Below are positions 17,609-26,765 of a DNA stretch of 64,000 bases, one piece after another. The position numbers were made by a program, and so were the translations under genes. The notes beneath the pieces were generated by a model. It was not told the origin of the DNA, did no database searches, and was given only the letters and a program-made list of their open reading frames with translations. Each line of letters starts with the position of its first letter. Positions within the stretch are counted from its first letter, which is position 1. Source of the stretch: Arthrobacter zhaoxinii (lineage in GTDB: Bacteria > Actinomycetota > Actinomycetes > Actinomycetales > Micrococcaceae); assembly GCF_025244925.1 (NCBI RefSeq), contig NZ_CP104275.1, forward strand, positions 992,001 to 1,056,000, written 5' to 3'.

Positions 17609-18346
17609 TCATGAACGGAACCACGTGTAGCACTGGTCCGATTCCACACGTGCAGCGTCAGCGCCGATAGTGACCGGAGCGGACCCGTCGTGAGACCCGA
17701 GGAGTTCCCCGGAGCCGGTGTAGACCGTGATGAGACAGCCCTCGGGCTGCCCGTAGGCCCGGTAGATCCCGGGCGCAATCGAGGGTTGCTCGCCGTGGGG
17801 CGCAGCCTCTCCCACCGAGAAGACTCCATCGGGGAAGCCCAGCTTGGCCGCGTCCAGGACGGGCAGGAGCTCAGGGCACAGTGCGGCGACGGCGTCGGCG
17901 GTGTCCTGCGCCGGGCTCATGATGAGCTCGCTGAGGACCGACTCTTCGTCAATCGCCCTGGCGCTGAGCAGCTGATCGCAGCGTTCCTGGCCAACCTGCA
18001 GTACAGCGTTGGGATCACCGCCTTCGGGCACCTTGTCCTGAAGGTACTGCTCCTGCTCCGCCTCGAATGTCGGTTCCGGTGCCGGCTGGGGCGACTGCAC
18101 CACGGCATCGGGCGCCGTCCCGGTCCCCTCGGCAGCGGACGTTTCGGGCGCGCTGGTCGGAACAGCGGTTCTGCTGCTTCCCGGTGCAGCCGACGACGAC
18201 GGCGCGCCGGATGAAGCGGACGATAACGGTGAAGCTGACGGCGGCGCTGCTTCGGGTGAGCTGTCGGGGGAACTGCATCCTGTTGCCATACCCAGCATCG
18301 GCAACAGCAGCATTCCCAGGAGTGGTGGCTTGAGACCGGTTTTCAT
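17609..18346 (-). CDS. putative lipoprotein, Ser/Pro-rich, unknown function
   Basis: 245-residue exported protein. The N-terminal signal (MKTGLKPPLLGMLLLPMLGM) ends in ATGC, a slightly atypical lipobox, followed by a Ser/Ala/Pro-rich low-complexity linker to about residue 90 and a folded C-terminal part with four further cysteines (ERCDQLL, ALCPELL, EGCLITV, DQCYTWF), suggesting two disulfides. No family recognised. AAGG stands 8 bases before the ATG. It lies between the BY-kinase and the large secreted protein on the same strand, so a role at the cell surface with the polysaccharide is likely but unproven. Confidence 0.7.
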   Translation of the reverse strand: MKTGLKPPLLGMLLLPMLGMATGCSSPDSSPEAAPPSASPLSSASSGAPSSSAAPGSSRTAVPTSAPETSAAEGTGTAPDAVVQSPQPAPEPTFEAEQEQYLQDKVPEGGDPNAVLQVGQERCDQLLSARAIDEESVLSELIMSPAQDTADAVAALCPELLPVLDAAKLGFPDGVFSVGEAAPHGEQPSIAPGIYRAYGQPEGCLITVYTGSGELLGSHDGSAPVTIGADAARVESDQCYTWFRS

Positions 18347-18409
18347 GGAGTGTGCCTTCTATCGAATGAACTAGCAGAAAAGAGTGCTGCCCCCTTGCAG
18401 GGGCACGGG

Positions 18410-21400
18410 TTAGGGGCCGAAGACCAGTGTCAGGACCGGCCGGCGGCTGGAGGACGCTTCCTTTGTGTAAAACCAGGCATTGTCGGTGCCTGCGCCGGTA
18501 ATCGCCAGGTCAACGGACTCGGACAGTGCGGCTGAGACAGCTGCGGGATCCAGGTCCACGGAGTAGGCGGTGTTCGTCGCCGTCGGCGAGACGGTGCCCA
18601 GCACCGCGCTGCCCAACGCCGGCCGGGTGTTGTAGGTGGTGCCCGCTTCCGTCCAAGCCCCGGTAACCGTTTGGACACTGTGCCGGTCAACGGAATTGCT
18701 GAGGGGATCGGAGGTCGTGTACACCCGCAGGCTGGCCGAAATCAGTCGCATTCCTGCCGGCACGGCGGTGCCGGGAGTAAACCTCAGGTACGAGGTATAG
18801 GCCTGCGAGCCACGTGAAGCCATGGATGCAGACGTTCCATAAGCCGCATTGGGAGCACTCTGGTTCACATAGGTGTCTGCGGTCGGGGACAGGGACAGGG
18901 TCACCGGTTCGGCCGGAGGAGCGCCGGCGACAGCGGCGCTCGCCTCGTCGGACGCCGCGCCGGCATTCCCGGCGGCATCGATGGCCACCACCCGGTAGTA
19001 GTAGGTTCCCGGTTCCAGATCCGCATCACTGTAGGAGAGCGCCGAACCGGGGGAGGTGGTCAGCAGGCTGCTGTCCGACGGCGTGAAACCCCTCGTCACC
19101 GACCGGTGGATCCGGTACCCGGTGACGCCCACATTGTCGGTGGCTGCATTCCAAGTGAGCGTGGCCGTGGTGCTGCTGACCGTGGCCGACGCACCGGACA
19201 CGCCGCTGGGTGCGGTGGTGTCGGGAGCCGGTTCCGGCTCAGCGGGACTTCCCCCGCCTGCGGTGTAGTGCTCGGTTACCTGGGCGGTGCTGAGGGCCAC
19301 GGGGTAGGCCGCGAATTCGTCGATGGACCCGGCCAGGTAATTGCTGGTGGGCCGTTCGGGCCAGTTGTTCAGGCTGTCGCCGCCCACCCGCCAGGAGCCG
19401 GTGTAGGTTTGTGCGGCGGCTGTCGGACTGGTGGCCACGGCAATGCCGTCCACGTACAGCGTGAACCCCGAAGCGGTCTGGACTGCCGTTGCGTGGTGCC
19501 ACGCGTTGTCGTTGTAGGCCTTGGCGGTGCTGACGCTGACCGGGGTGTTGGCCGCATTGAGGACACCGTAGGCCAGTGTCCCGCCGGTGGTCATATACAG
19601 GTGGCGGTCCACGATCCCGCTGGAGTTCCGGTCGCCGTGGCGATTGGGCTGGCCGGAAGCGAAACCGAAGATCTTGCCGCCGCGCACCGTGTCGGTTTTG
19701 AACCAGACCTCGGCGGTGTAGGTGGTGGGAGCAGCGTACCGCTGCTGTCCGGAGACCTGGTCGTCGACACCGTCAAACACGCCTGCCGTGCTGCCGGGTA
19801 CGGCACCATCGGTGCCGGCCAGGAGGGGACCGCCGTAGGCAATGCCCCGGTTGTTGCCCGTGGAGGTGTCTGCCGGAGCGGTGGCGCGGCTGTCGTCGAG
19901 CCGCCAGTATGTGGAGGCACCGTCACGGAGCACCGAAGCAGGGTAGGGCTGGGTGGCCGTGGCAGTGGTGACGGAAACCTGCGCGGAGAGGGCGCTTGTG
20001 CTGGAGCCGTCGCCTGCCCGCACCCGGTAGGAGTAGGCAGTGCCCGGCACCGCCGTGCGGTCGGTGAAGGACAGCTGGGGTGTGTTGAACCAGGTGGAGT
20101 TGCCGGTCACGGTGCCGAGTGCGGTGCTACTGCCGTTGCGGTAGATGCTGTAGGTGAGGGCGGAGTCGTCATTGTCCACGCTTTGGGTCCAGCGGATCTG
20201 GTTCTGGCCGGCGGCGAAGCTGACTGCGCTGACGTTGGCCGGCGTGCCGGGAGCGGCGGATGCCGGCCCGGGACCGAAGCGGGTCAGGCTCTGCTGGGCG
20301 GTGCCGTTGGTGGTGGTGAATTCACCGGCAACCCACAGGACATCGCCGCTGCCCGTGCCGGTGGTCTCCAGTGCCCGCGGGCCCAGGGCTTCCCCGGTGC
20401 CGTCATTGGTGTCGGGGCTCCAGCCGAGGAACGGGTACGGATCGTTGATGTCCTGGGCGGAGAGGTGCTTGCGGGTGCCGTCGGGGAAGCCATCCATGCT
20501 GGAGCAGTCGTGGACGTGGTGCCCGGAGTAGAGCACGTCCTTGTAGGGCAGCACCGCCTGGGTGGCGCCCTGGCAGGTGTCTTTCCAGATCTGCTCGTAA
20601 TTGTTGTCCAGGGAAAGCCGGGCCCGGCCGTCGAAGGACCTTGATCCCAGGCCCTCACCGGCGACGTAGAAGCTGGTGCCGTCGCTCGTCACGTCCTTGA
20701 TCACGGCCGTGGCGGGGATGTAGCTGGCTGAGGGATACGTGCGAACATTGGCACCGGAGGCCTTGTCCACCACGGCCATCGCCCGCGATTCGGCGCCGTT
20801 GACCGTGCTGAAGTCCCCGGAAACCAGAACCACGTTCCTGCCCGCCGGGACGTCGAGGGCACGGCCCACGCCGTCAGCCGCGGGCGCCCACGGAAGCAGG
20901 CTGCCCGTGGTGCCAACGGCTGCGAAGCGGTTGCGGGCGGTGCCGTTGACAGTGGTGAAGTCGCCGCCGAAGTAAACGGCGTCGGCGGTGGCGGCGACGG
21001 TCCGCACCGTGCTGTTCACCGTGCCGGGCCGGAAGGAGGTGTCCACCGTGCAGTTCGGAAGGTTGATGGCGGCCAGCCGGTTCGCGGCGACGCCGTTGAC
21101 CGTGGTGAAATTTCCGCCCACGTAAAGCCTGCGGCCATCGGGGGAAACATCCATGGCCCGCACCGTGGCGCCCGTTCCGCCGGTGAAGGACAGTGCGCAT
21201 GAGGTGGGTGTGCCCGTGTAGGCATCAAAGGCTGCGAAGTTGACTGCTGCCCGGGACTGGCTGTTGCCGGCCGCGGTGCCGGGGGGCCGCACCTGGGTGA
21301 AGGTGCCGCCGACGTACATCACGCCGTTGGCCTCCGCCATGGCCCACGCAATGCCGTTCGTCTGCCAGGTGGGGAGCGCGGCGGCGGAGAAAGCCACGCC

Positions 21401-21493
21401 CGGGGACAGAGCGGTGGCCGGAGCGGCAACGCCAATCAAGGTCGCTGCTGCCACAGCCGCAACCGAAAACATTGCCGCAATCTTTTTATGCAC
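18410..21493 (-). CDS. large secreted beta-propeller / FN3 / LamG / FN3 / DNRLRE protein
   Basis: Secreted multidomain surface protein of about 1027 residues. Order: Sec signal peptide (cleavage after ATA-LSPG, about residue 30), a repeat region to about 415 with recurring blades of the form GGxFTTVNG, a fibronectin III domain (about 420-515), a LamG-like concanavalin domain (about 530-745), a second FN3 (about 760-850) and a C-terminal DNRLRE/CBM96-like domain (SLSPTADTYVNQSAPN). These domains bind carbohydrate; an enzyme activity is not visible. GTG at 21493 was preferred because GAGG lies 9 bases upstream; a TTG at 21508 is possible. Paralogue of the protein at 24.2-26.4 kb. Confidence 0.85.
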   Translation of the reverse strand: MHKKIAAMFSVAAVAAATLIGVAAPATALSPGVAFSAAALPTWQTNGIAWAMAEANGVMYVGGTFTQVRPPGTAAGNSQSRAAVNFAAFDAYTGTPTSCALSFTGGTGATVRAMDVSPDGRRLYVGGNFTTVNGVAANRLAAINLPNCTVDTSFRPGTVNSTVRTVAATADAVYFGGDFTTVNGTARNRFAAVGTTGSLLPWAPAADGVGRALDVPAGRNVVLVSGDFSTVNGAESRAMAVVDKASGANVRTYPSASYIPATAVIKDVTSDGTSFYVAGEGLGSRSFDGRARLSLDNNYEQIWKDTCQGATQAVLPYKDVLYSGHHVHDCSSMDGFPDGTRKHLSAQDINDPYPFLGWSPDTNDGTGEALGPRALETTGTGSGDVLWVAGEFTTTNGTAQQSLTRFGPGPASAAPGTPANVSAVSFAAGQNQIRWTQSVDNDDSALTYSIYRNGSSTALGTVTGNSTWFNTPQLSFTDRTAVPGTAYSYRVRAGDGSSTSALSAQVSVTTATATQPYPASVLRDGASTYWRLDDSRATAPADTSTGNNRGIAYGGPLLAGTDGAVPGSTAGVFDGVDDQVSGQQRYAAPTTYTAEVWFKTDTVRGGKIFGFASGQPNRHGDRNSSGIVDRHLYMTTGGTLAYGVLNAANTPVSVSTAKAYNDNAWHHATAVQTASGFTLYVDGIAVATSPTAAAQTYTGSWRVGGDSLNNWPERPTSNYLAGSIDEFAAYPVALSTAQVTEHYTAGGGSPAEPEPAPDTTAPSGVSGASATVSSTTATLTWNAATDNVGVTGYRIHRSVTRGFTPSDSSLLTTSPGSALSYSDADLEPGTYYYRVVAIDAAGNAGAASDEASAAVAGAPPAEPVTLSLSPTADTYVNQSAPNAAYGTSASMASRGSQAYTSYLRFTPGTAVPAGMRLISASLRVYTTSDPLSNSVDRHSVQTVTGAWTEAGTTYNTRPALGSAVLGTVSPTATNTAYSVDLDPAAVSAALSESVDLAITGAGTDNAWFYTKEASSSRRPVLTLVFGP

Positions 21494-21738
21494 GGCATAC
21501 CGCCTCAAGAAGTGGGGACGGGCCCGCGGCCCGAAACTGTTTGGAAGCGTAGCTCCGGGATTCTGCGTGTCACACGGTGGCGTTTACGCGAATCGGCGCC
21601 GTGAATACCCGTGCTTCGGGTGCCTTTACTCGTGTTTGTCAGGGCCCTACGTGATTGTCCCCAATTCGCTTTACTGGTCCCGAAAATAATCCAAAGATGA
21701 ATTGATATTTAGCGGACCATATCTGGGGGTAGTACAAA

Positions 21739-22191
21739 ATGACAGTTCGGATTGGCTATGCCTCGGGCGTTTATGATCTCTTTCACGTAGGCCATCTGAA
21801 TTTGTTGAAGCATGCCCGCAGCCAATGCGACTATCTGATCGCAGGCGTCGCCTCCACTGACATGACCCAGCGGCTCAAGGGAACCACTCCGGTGATCCCC
21901 CTTGCCGAGCGGCTGGAGATCGTGCGCAGTGTCCGCTATGTCGACGACGTGGTGATTGATGAGCACCTGAATAAGGCCGACACATGGCGTGAAGTGGGAT
22001 TCAACGTGTTTTTCAAGGGCGACGACTGGCGGGGCACCGAAAAAGGCGACCGCCTGGAACGCGACATGGCTCAAATAGGAGTGCAGGTGGTGTATTTCCC
22101 CTACACAGTGACCACCTCATCCACCGTGCTGCGCCGTGCTCTGACCCTCCTGGAGGGCGGCCGCACCGGGGACGCAGCCCTGAAAGCATGA
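21739..22191 (+). CDS. tagD: glycerol-3-phosphate cytidylyltransferase-like (TagD family)
   Basis: 150-residue nucleotidyltransferase that would make a CDP-alcohol such as CDP-glycerol from CTP. It has the HxGH motif (HVGH, residues 17-20) in YASGVYDLFHVGHLNLLKHA, and the second nucleotide-binding segment TTSSTVLR near residue 130 in place of the usual RTxGISTT. GGGGG stands 10 bases before the ATG. The stop overlaps the next ATG. A CDP-alcohol made here could feed the CDP-alcohol phosphotransferase in the polysaccharide operon; the actual alcohol is not certain. Confidence 0.85.
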   Translation: MTVRIGYASGVYDLFHVGHLNLLKHARSQCDYLIAGVASTDMTQRLKGTTPVIPLAERLEIVRSVRYVDDVVIDEHLNKADTWREVGFNVFFKGDDWRGTEKGDRLERDMAQIGVQVVYFPYTVTTSSTVLRRALTLLEGGRTGDAALKA

Positions 22192-23669
22192 ACTCCCGGC
22201 GCGCTTTCGGGCAGCCGCTGCGCCCGGCCTCCGGGCTGTCCCGCCGTGAAATGCTGGTCCTGGGCGCCGCGGGGCTTGCCCTGGCCGGCTGCACCGGAAG
22301 GGCTGATGCGGACGGCGAGGCGACCGGCACGCCCGAGCCGGAACCGGTCCACACCATCGAGTCCATGCTGGCTGCTGCCCCGTTCCTGGTGGCCCACCGT
22401 GGATCCTGGGACAACTGGCCCGAGCACACCATGACGGCTTACCGCGAGTCGGTCAACGCCGGCGCCGTGGCCCTTGAGATCTCAGTCAGCGCCACCTCGG
22501 ACGGAAAGCTGATCTGCCACCATGACCTCAGCACGGAACGCACCACCGGCCGCAATCTGGTGATCAAGGACTCCACCTATGCCGAGGTGTCAGAGCTGGT
22601 GGTTGACGCCCGTGCCTGGCTGGGTCCCAAGGCGGGGACGGAGAAAATTCCGCTGCTCAAGGATGTTCTTGATGCCTTTGCCGCCACCCATGTGCTCTTC
22701 ATCGATGACAAGCAGGGCACCAACGCCACAGCTTTGCTGGACCTGATGGACACCTATCCGGAGTCGCGCAGCCACTTCATCTGGAAGCAGTCAGCGGAAG
22801 CAGCGCAGATCGATGCGGTGTCCGAGCGCGGGTACTCCAGCTGGGGGTACTTCACTGTGGAACAGCTGGATCTCGTACCGGAACTGGCCGACAAGTTCAC
22901 CTACCTGGGCGTCCATCATTCGGCTTCCGACGCCGCACTGGCGGAGGTAGTGTCCACCGGTAAGCCTGTCATCTGCTGGGAGGTGCACACCCGGGAGCTC
23001 CGCGACCGGCTGCTGGCGCTGGGCGTGTCCGGGCTGATGTGCGCGAATCTTCCGTATCTGTCCACTGACGAGCCGATGGCGACGTCCGACAGCTTCGGCG
23101 ACGGGATCCGGGCAGCCGGCGACCTGCCGTGGATGGTCAGCCAGGGGTGGGGCTTCCAGCCCGAACTGAAGACTTCCGGGACCCTGCTTATGTCCGCCGC
23201 AGCCAACAGCAGCTACCGGATGGGTTCGCTGGGGCCGCTGCGGCAGCAGATCTACAGTATCCAGTTCGACATGCGCTGGCCGGACGCGCTGCCTGCCGAT
23301 GACGCACTGCACGCCGGCATCGCCTTCGGCCAGGACGACGACCGCCCATACCGGGTCCTGATACCCAGCGACGTGGGCGGCTACCACCTGGTGGTGCGGC
23401 TCACCGGGGAAATGACGCTGCTGCTGCGCAGCCCGGGCGAGTCCGGCGGGCTCCGCTTGGGCACTGTGGATACACAGCCGGTCAAGGTCGGGGAGTGGAT
23501 GTCGTTCAAGATCGATATTGACCCGGACAGTATCCGCTACTCGCGGCTCGACGGCGCGGGCTGGGCGGGCAGCACCTCAAACCGCAAGTACCGCGGAGGC
23601 TATTTCAGCCTGGCCCGCAATTATTCGGAGGACTGCCCGGTGGAATTCCGCGGTGTGAAGGTCATCTAG
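22188..23669 (+). CDS. glycerophosphodiester phosphodiesterase-like lipoprotein with C-terminal lectin-like domain
   Basis: 493-residue lipoprotein: twin-Arg-like SRREMLVLGAAGLALAGC, lipobox LAGC with Cys about residue 36. Residues 65-300 are a GDPD TIM barrel (VAHRGSWDNWPEHT, then ALEISVSATSDGKLICHHD). Both catalytic histidines are present, but two metal-ligand positions look changed: E-x-D is EIS, and the later E-x-K is DDK. Residues 310-493 look like a concanavalin-type sandwich (YSIQFDMRWP ... GYFSLARNYSED). It is coupled to the TagD-like gene by ATGA, suggesting joint action on glycerophosphate-type decorations outside the cell. Activity may be altered or lost. Confidence 0.83.
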   Translation: MNSRRAFGQPLRPASGLSRREMLVLGAAGLALAGCTGRADADGEATGTPEPEPVHTIESMLAAAPFLVAHRGSWDNWPEHTMTAYRESVNAGAVALEISVSATSDGKLICHHDLSTERTTGRNLVIKDSTYAEVSELVVDARAWLGPKAGTEKIPLLKDVLDAFAATHVLFIDDKQGTNATALLDLMDTYPESRSHFIWKQSAEAAQIDAVSERGYSSWGYFTVEQLDLVPELADKFTYLGVHHSASDAALAEVVSTGKPVICWEVHTRELRDRLLALGVSGLMCANLPYLSTDEPMATSDSFGDGIRAAGDLPWMVSQGWGFQPELKTSGTLLMSAAANSSYRMGSLGPLRQQIYSIQFDMRWPDALPADDALHAGIAFGQDDDRPYRVLIPSDVGGYHLVVRLTGEMTLLLRSPGESGGLRLGTVDTQPVKVGEWMSFKIDIDPDSIRYSRLDGAGWAGSTSNRKYRGGYFSLARNYSEDCPVEFRGVKVI

Positions 23670-24186
23670 TCCGACCCCGCCGTGTGCCTGCACGCAGGCC
23701 CCGGCCGGTCGCGGCCACCGCTACGCCCAGCAGTGCACCCACGCCGTTGTTCAGCACGTCCTGAAGATTGCCCTGCCGCAGGGGCAGGAACAGTTCCTGG
23801 AACACTTCGGCGCCCGCAGCCGTGCCCAGGCACAGCAGCAGCGCCAGCCACCAACGCCGTGGGGGCAGCAGGAGCGCGGCCAGAAGTCCCAGCGGGACAA
23901 AGAGCAGCACATTGGCAGCTGCTTCCGCGGCAGCGTAGTCCACCCAGCCCGGGAGCCCGTACTCCTGCAGCCGGCGGATGGCGCGCAGCACCTTCCCGTA
24001 GACGGGCCGGTCCACTGGCCCCGGGGTCAGGAGGATGCCGCCCATGCAGGCCAGGACCACCGCGGCAGCCAACCCGAGCACCGCGCGCCGGACCGATCGG
24101 CCGCGGCTGCCCTGTGCAGGGGGCGGACTGCACGTGGCCATGCGCCGGCTACCCAAGTCGGCGCCCCCGGGAAATCCTTCCGGCAC
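23662..24186 (-). CDS. VanZ family membrane protein (first copy)
   Basis: 174-residue membrane protein with four helices and the VanZ pattern: GLPGWVDYAAAEAAANVLLFVPLG, followed by a polar turn, a GAEVFQELFLPLRQG segment and a final helix after DVLNNGVGALLG. VanZ proteins are found near teicoplanin-resistance and cell-surface glycan genes; the biochemical role is unknown. GTG start just after the stop of the secreted paralogue upstream, with AGG about 7 bases ahead; ATG at 24141 is an alternative. Its 3' end overlaps the converging GDPD gene by eight bases. A second VanZ lies at 37.3 kb. Confidence 0.8.
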   Translation of the reverse strand: MPEGFPGGADLGSRRMATCSPPPAQGSRGRSVRRAVLGLAAAVVLACMGGILLTPGPVDRPVYGKVLRAIRRLQEYGLPGWVDYAAAEAAANVLLFVPLGLLAALLLPPRRWWLALLLCLGTAAGAEVFQELFLPLRQGNLQDVLNNGVGALLGVAVAATGRGLRAGTRRGRTR

Positions 24187-24189
24187 GGA

Positions 24190-26436
24190 CTACCTGCGTC
24201 CCTGCTGGTTGTGGGCGGCAACCTGGGCGGCGGTCAGGGCCGTGGGATAGACAGCAAATTCGTCAATGGCGCCCTTGAAATGCCGGCTGGTGGGAGCATT
24301 GGGCCAGCTGGACGGGATTGAATCTCCGCCGATCCGCCAGGATCCCAGACTGACCGTGTTCGCGGAAACCGTATTGGAGGCAACCTTCACACCGTCGACA
24401 TACAGGACCATTCCGGCCGGGCCCTGGGTGGCCACCACATGGTGCCATGCGTCGTCGTTATACCTGGCGGGCGAGGTGACAACCACCCGGGTGCCGGACC
24501 AGGTGCCGAACACGAGGTTGCCGGCGTCGTTCATGTAAACGTGGCGGTCATAGACGCTGCTGTAGCCGAGGAAGGTTCCGTTGCGGCGGGGCTGCGCATT
24601 GCCGAAACCCAGGATCTTCCCGCCGGTGGTGGTGTCGGTCTTGAACCAGGCCTCGGCGCTGAACACCGTCGGGGCGCTGACGCGCTGCTGGCCGTAGATC
24701 ATGTCGTCGACGCCGTCGAAACTGGCCGCCCGGTTGTTGTCGCTGCGCAGGGCTCCGACGGATCCCGAGGGTTTCGCCCCGAGGTTGGGCAGGCCCATCT
24801 TGTTGCCGTTGGAGGAATCGGCTGCCGCTGCCAGGGAGTCACCCAGCCGCCAGTAGGTGGTGGCGCCGTCGGCCCGGACCAGGGCTGGATACGCGGCGGC
24901 CGAGGTAGCCGTGGTGATCTGCACCTGCGCGGACAGGGCACCGCTGCGGCCGCTGGGATCGGTTGCCTGCACGCGGTAGGTGTAGGCAGTGCCCGGCACC
25001 GCAGTGGTGTCGGTGAAGGAGGCCTGCGGCAGGTCCCACCAGCGCGACGACGAGTTGACGGTGGCCAGCGGAGTGGCGGACCCGTTGCGGTAGACCCGAT
25101 AGGTGAGCTCGGAATCGTCAGGGTCGGAGGTGGACTGCCACCGGATGGTGTTCTGGCCGGAGGCCCGCGACTCTGCGCTGACAAACTGCGGCACGCCGGG
25201 ACCCGCGGTGCCGGGGCCGGGACCGAACCTGGTCAGGCTCTGCTGCGCGGCGCCGTTGACGGTGGTGAATTCCCCGCCGGTCCACAGGATGTCCCTGCCG
25301 CTTCCGGCGCTGGTGTGCGCCAGGGTGCGCGGGCCGATTTTTTCACCTTGGCCGTCATTGGTGATCGGATTCCACTGGTACATGGGCGAGGGCCCGTTGA
25401 TGCTCTGTGCGCTTAGGTGCACCCGTGGTCCGTCGGGAAACGAGTTCATGCTGGAGCAATCGTGGGCGTGGTGTGCCGCGTAGAGGGTCGTGCCGTAGAC
25501 GGCGACGGCCTGCGTGGCACCGAGGCAGGTGTCCCGCCAGACCTGGTTGTAGGTGGTGAGGTCCAGCCGGGCGCGGCCGTCAAACACCCCGCCGCCGGTG
25601 CCCTCATTGCCGATGTAGAAACTGGTGGCGTCGGAGTCGATGGACTTTACCGTGGAGGTTTTTGGAATAAAGAAGTTGGGGTACGTGCGGATGTTGCCGC
25701 CCGTGGTGTTGTTCAGGACCGCCAGGGCCTTGGAATCGGCACCGTTCATGGTGAGGAAATCCCCGCCGGCCAGCACGATGTTCCGTCCGGCCGGGACGTG
25801 CAGCGCCCGCACCGGCTGGTCGGCCGACGGCGCCCAGGGCAGCAGTGTGCCGGTGGTGCTCACGGCGGCCAGCCTGTTCCGCGCCGCACTCCCCACCGTT
25901 TTGAAGTCCCCGCCGAAGTACACTGCGGAGGCCGTTGCCTCGATGGCACGGACGGTCGTGTTGACCGCCGCCGGCTTGAAGTTGGTGTTCACGGTGCAGG
26001 AGGGCAGGTTCACGGCTGCGAGCTTGGTGGTTCCCACGCCGTTCACTGCTGTGAAACTTCCCCCGATGTACAGCGTCCTGCCGTCAGGGGAAACGTCCAG
26101 GGCCCGCACCGTGGCGCTGCCCCCGGTGACCGAAAGGGAGCAGCCGGCCGGGTTCCCGGTATAGGCATCAAGAGCGGCAAAGTTCACGGCGCTCACGGAC
26201 CCGGCACCGCCGGCGGCGACTTTGGGCGGGCGGATGGCGGTGAACGTGCCTCCGACATACATGACCCCGTTGGACTCGGCCATTGCCCAGACAATGCCGT
26301 TGGTCTGCCAGGTGGGCAGGTCCGAGGCGGCGAACGACACTCCGGGGGAGAGGGCGGACGACGGAGCGGCCACCCCGATCAGAGTGCCGGCCGCGAGTAT
26401 GGTTCCGGTGAGGATGGCAATGAGTTTTCTGCGCAC
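24190..26436 (-). CDS. secreted beta-propeller / FN3 / LamG protein (shorter paralogue)
   Basis: 748-residue secreted protein clearly homologous to the one at 18.4-21.5 kb. Signal peptide (RRKLIAILTGTILAAGTLIG, cleavage near SSA-LSPG), repeated GGxFxxVNG blades to about residue 420, one FN3 domain, then a LamG domain that ends the protein (YPTALTAAQVAAHNQQG). It lacks the second FN3 and DNRLRE modules. GTG at 26436 gives a proper signal peptide; an upstream in-frame start would add a 46-residue polar leader. The VanZ gene follows four bases after its stop. Confidence 0.85.
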   Translation of the reverse strand: MRRKLIAILTGTILAAGTLIGVAAPSSALSPGVSFAASDLPTWQTNGIVWAMAESNGVMYVGGTFTAIRPPKVAAGGAGSVSAVNFAALDAYTGNPAGCSLSVTGGSATVRALDVSPDGRTLYIGGSFTAVNGVGTTKLAAVNLPSCTVNTNFKPAAVNTTVRAIEATASAVYFGGDFKTVGSAARNRLAAVSTTGTLLPWAPSADQPVRALHVPAGRNIVLAGGDFLTMNGADSKALAVLNNTTGGNIRTYPNFFIPKTSTVKSIDSDATSFYIGNEGTGGGVFDGRARLDLTTYNQVWRDTCLGATQAVAVYGTTLYAAHHAHDCSSMNSFPDGPRVHLSAQSINGPSPMYQWNPITNDGQGEKIGPRTLAHTSAGSGRDILWTGGEFTTVNGAAQQSLTRFGPGPGTAGPGVPQFVSAESRASGQNTIRWQSTSDPDDSELTYRVYRNGSATPLATVNSSSRWWDLPQASFTDTTAVPGTAYTYRVQATDPSGRSGALSAQVQITTATSAAAYPALVRADGATTYWRLGDSLAAAADSSNGNKMGLPNLGAKPSGSVGALRSDNNRAASFDGVDDMIYGQQRVSAPTVFSAEAWFKTDTTTGGKILGFGNAQPRRNGTFLGYSSVYDRHVYMNDAGNLVFGTWSGTRVVVTSPARYNDDAWHHVVATQGPAGMVLYVDGVKVASNTVSANTVSLGSWRIGGDSIPSSWPNAPTSRHFKGAIDEFAVYPTALTAAQVAAHNQQGRR

Positions 26437-26765
26437 GATGATCAGACCCCTGGCTTGTGTTTCCCCCGGTACGCCTCGTTGAGACGTCCCCCCCCTGACG
26501 CCCGCTGCAGGACGTTTCCCCACCGGAATGTAGTGCCTGCGGCTGCACCCCGGAATGCGTACCGGTACGCGCATTCCCCGGACCGCCTACGTAGTGCTGC
26601 AGGATCCTGACCTGGGGAGCGGGCGGTGCCGGGATGAGGAGAACTAAGGCCCGGCTCAGATGCGCTCCGAGGGCGGCAATGGGATGATTAGCAAAGAGTT
26701 CCGTTGCGTAATGGTGCAGATCACCCTGATGCGCACATCCGACGGCCAGCCAAGGAGATTTTTCC
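26437..26765. other. 329-base divergent intergenic region with palindrome
   Basis: Holds the promoters of the secreted paralogue (leftward) and of sufS (rightward). The palindrome GCGTACCGGTACGC (26557-26570) lies inside a longer imperfect repeat whose outer arms are GGAATGCG and CGCATTCC. A C-run occurs near 26490. AAGGAG at about 26753 is the sufS ribosome site. No gene or RNA was recognised. Confidence 0.55.

Noticed and set aside
19106..20644. 512-codon open frame opposite the large secreted propeller protein
   Set aside because: It is a high-GC shadow: glycine/valine-rich, no family features, no ribosome site, and fully covered by a protein with clear domains.
24439..26610. Long forward open frames opposite the shorter propeller protein
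   Set aside because: Low-complexity Gly/Arg/Val-rich translations mirroring the real gene on the other strand.
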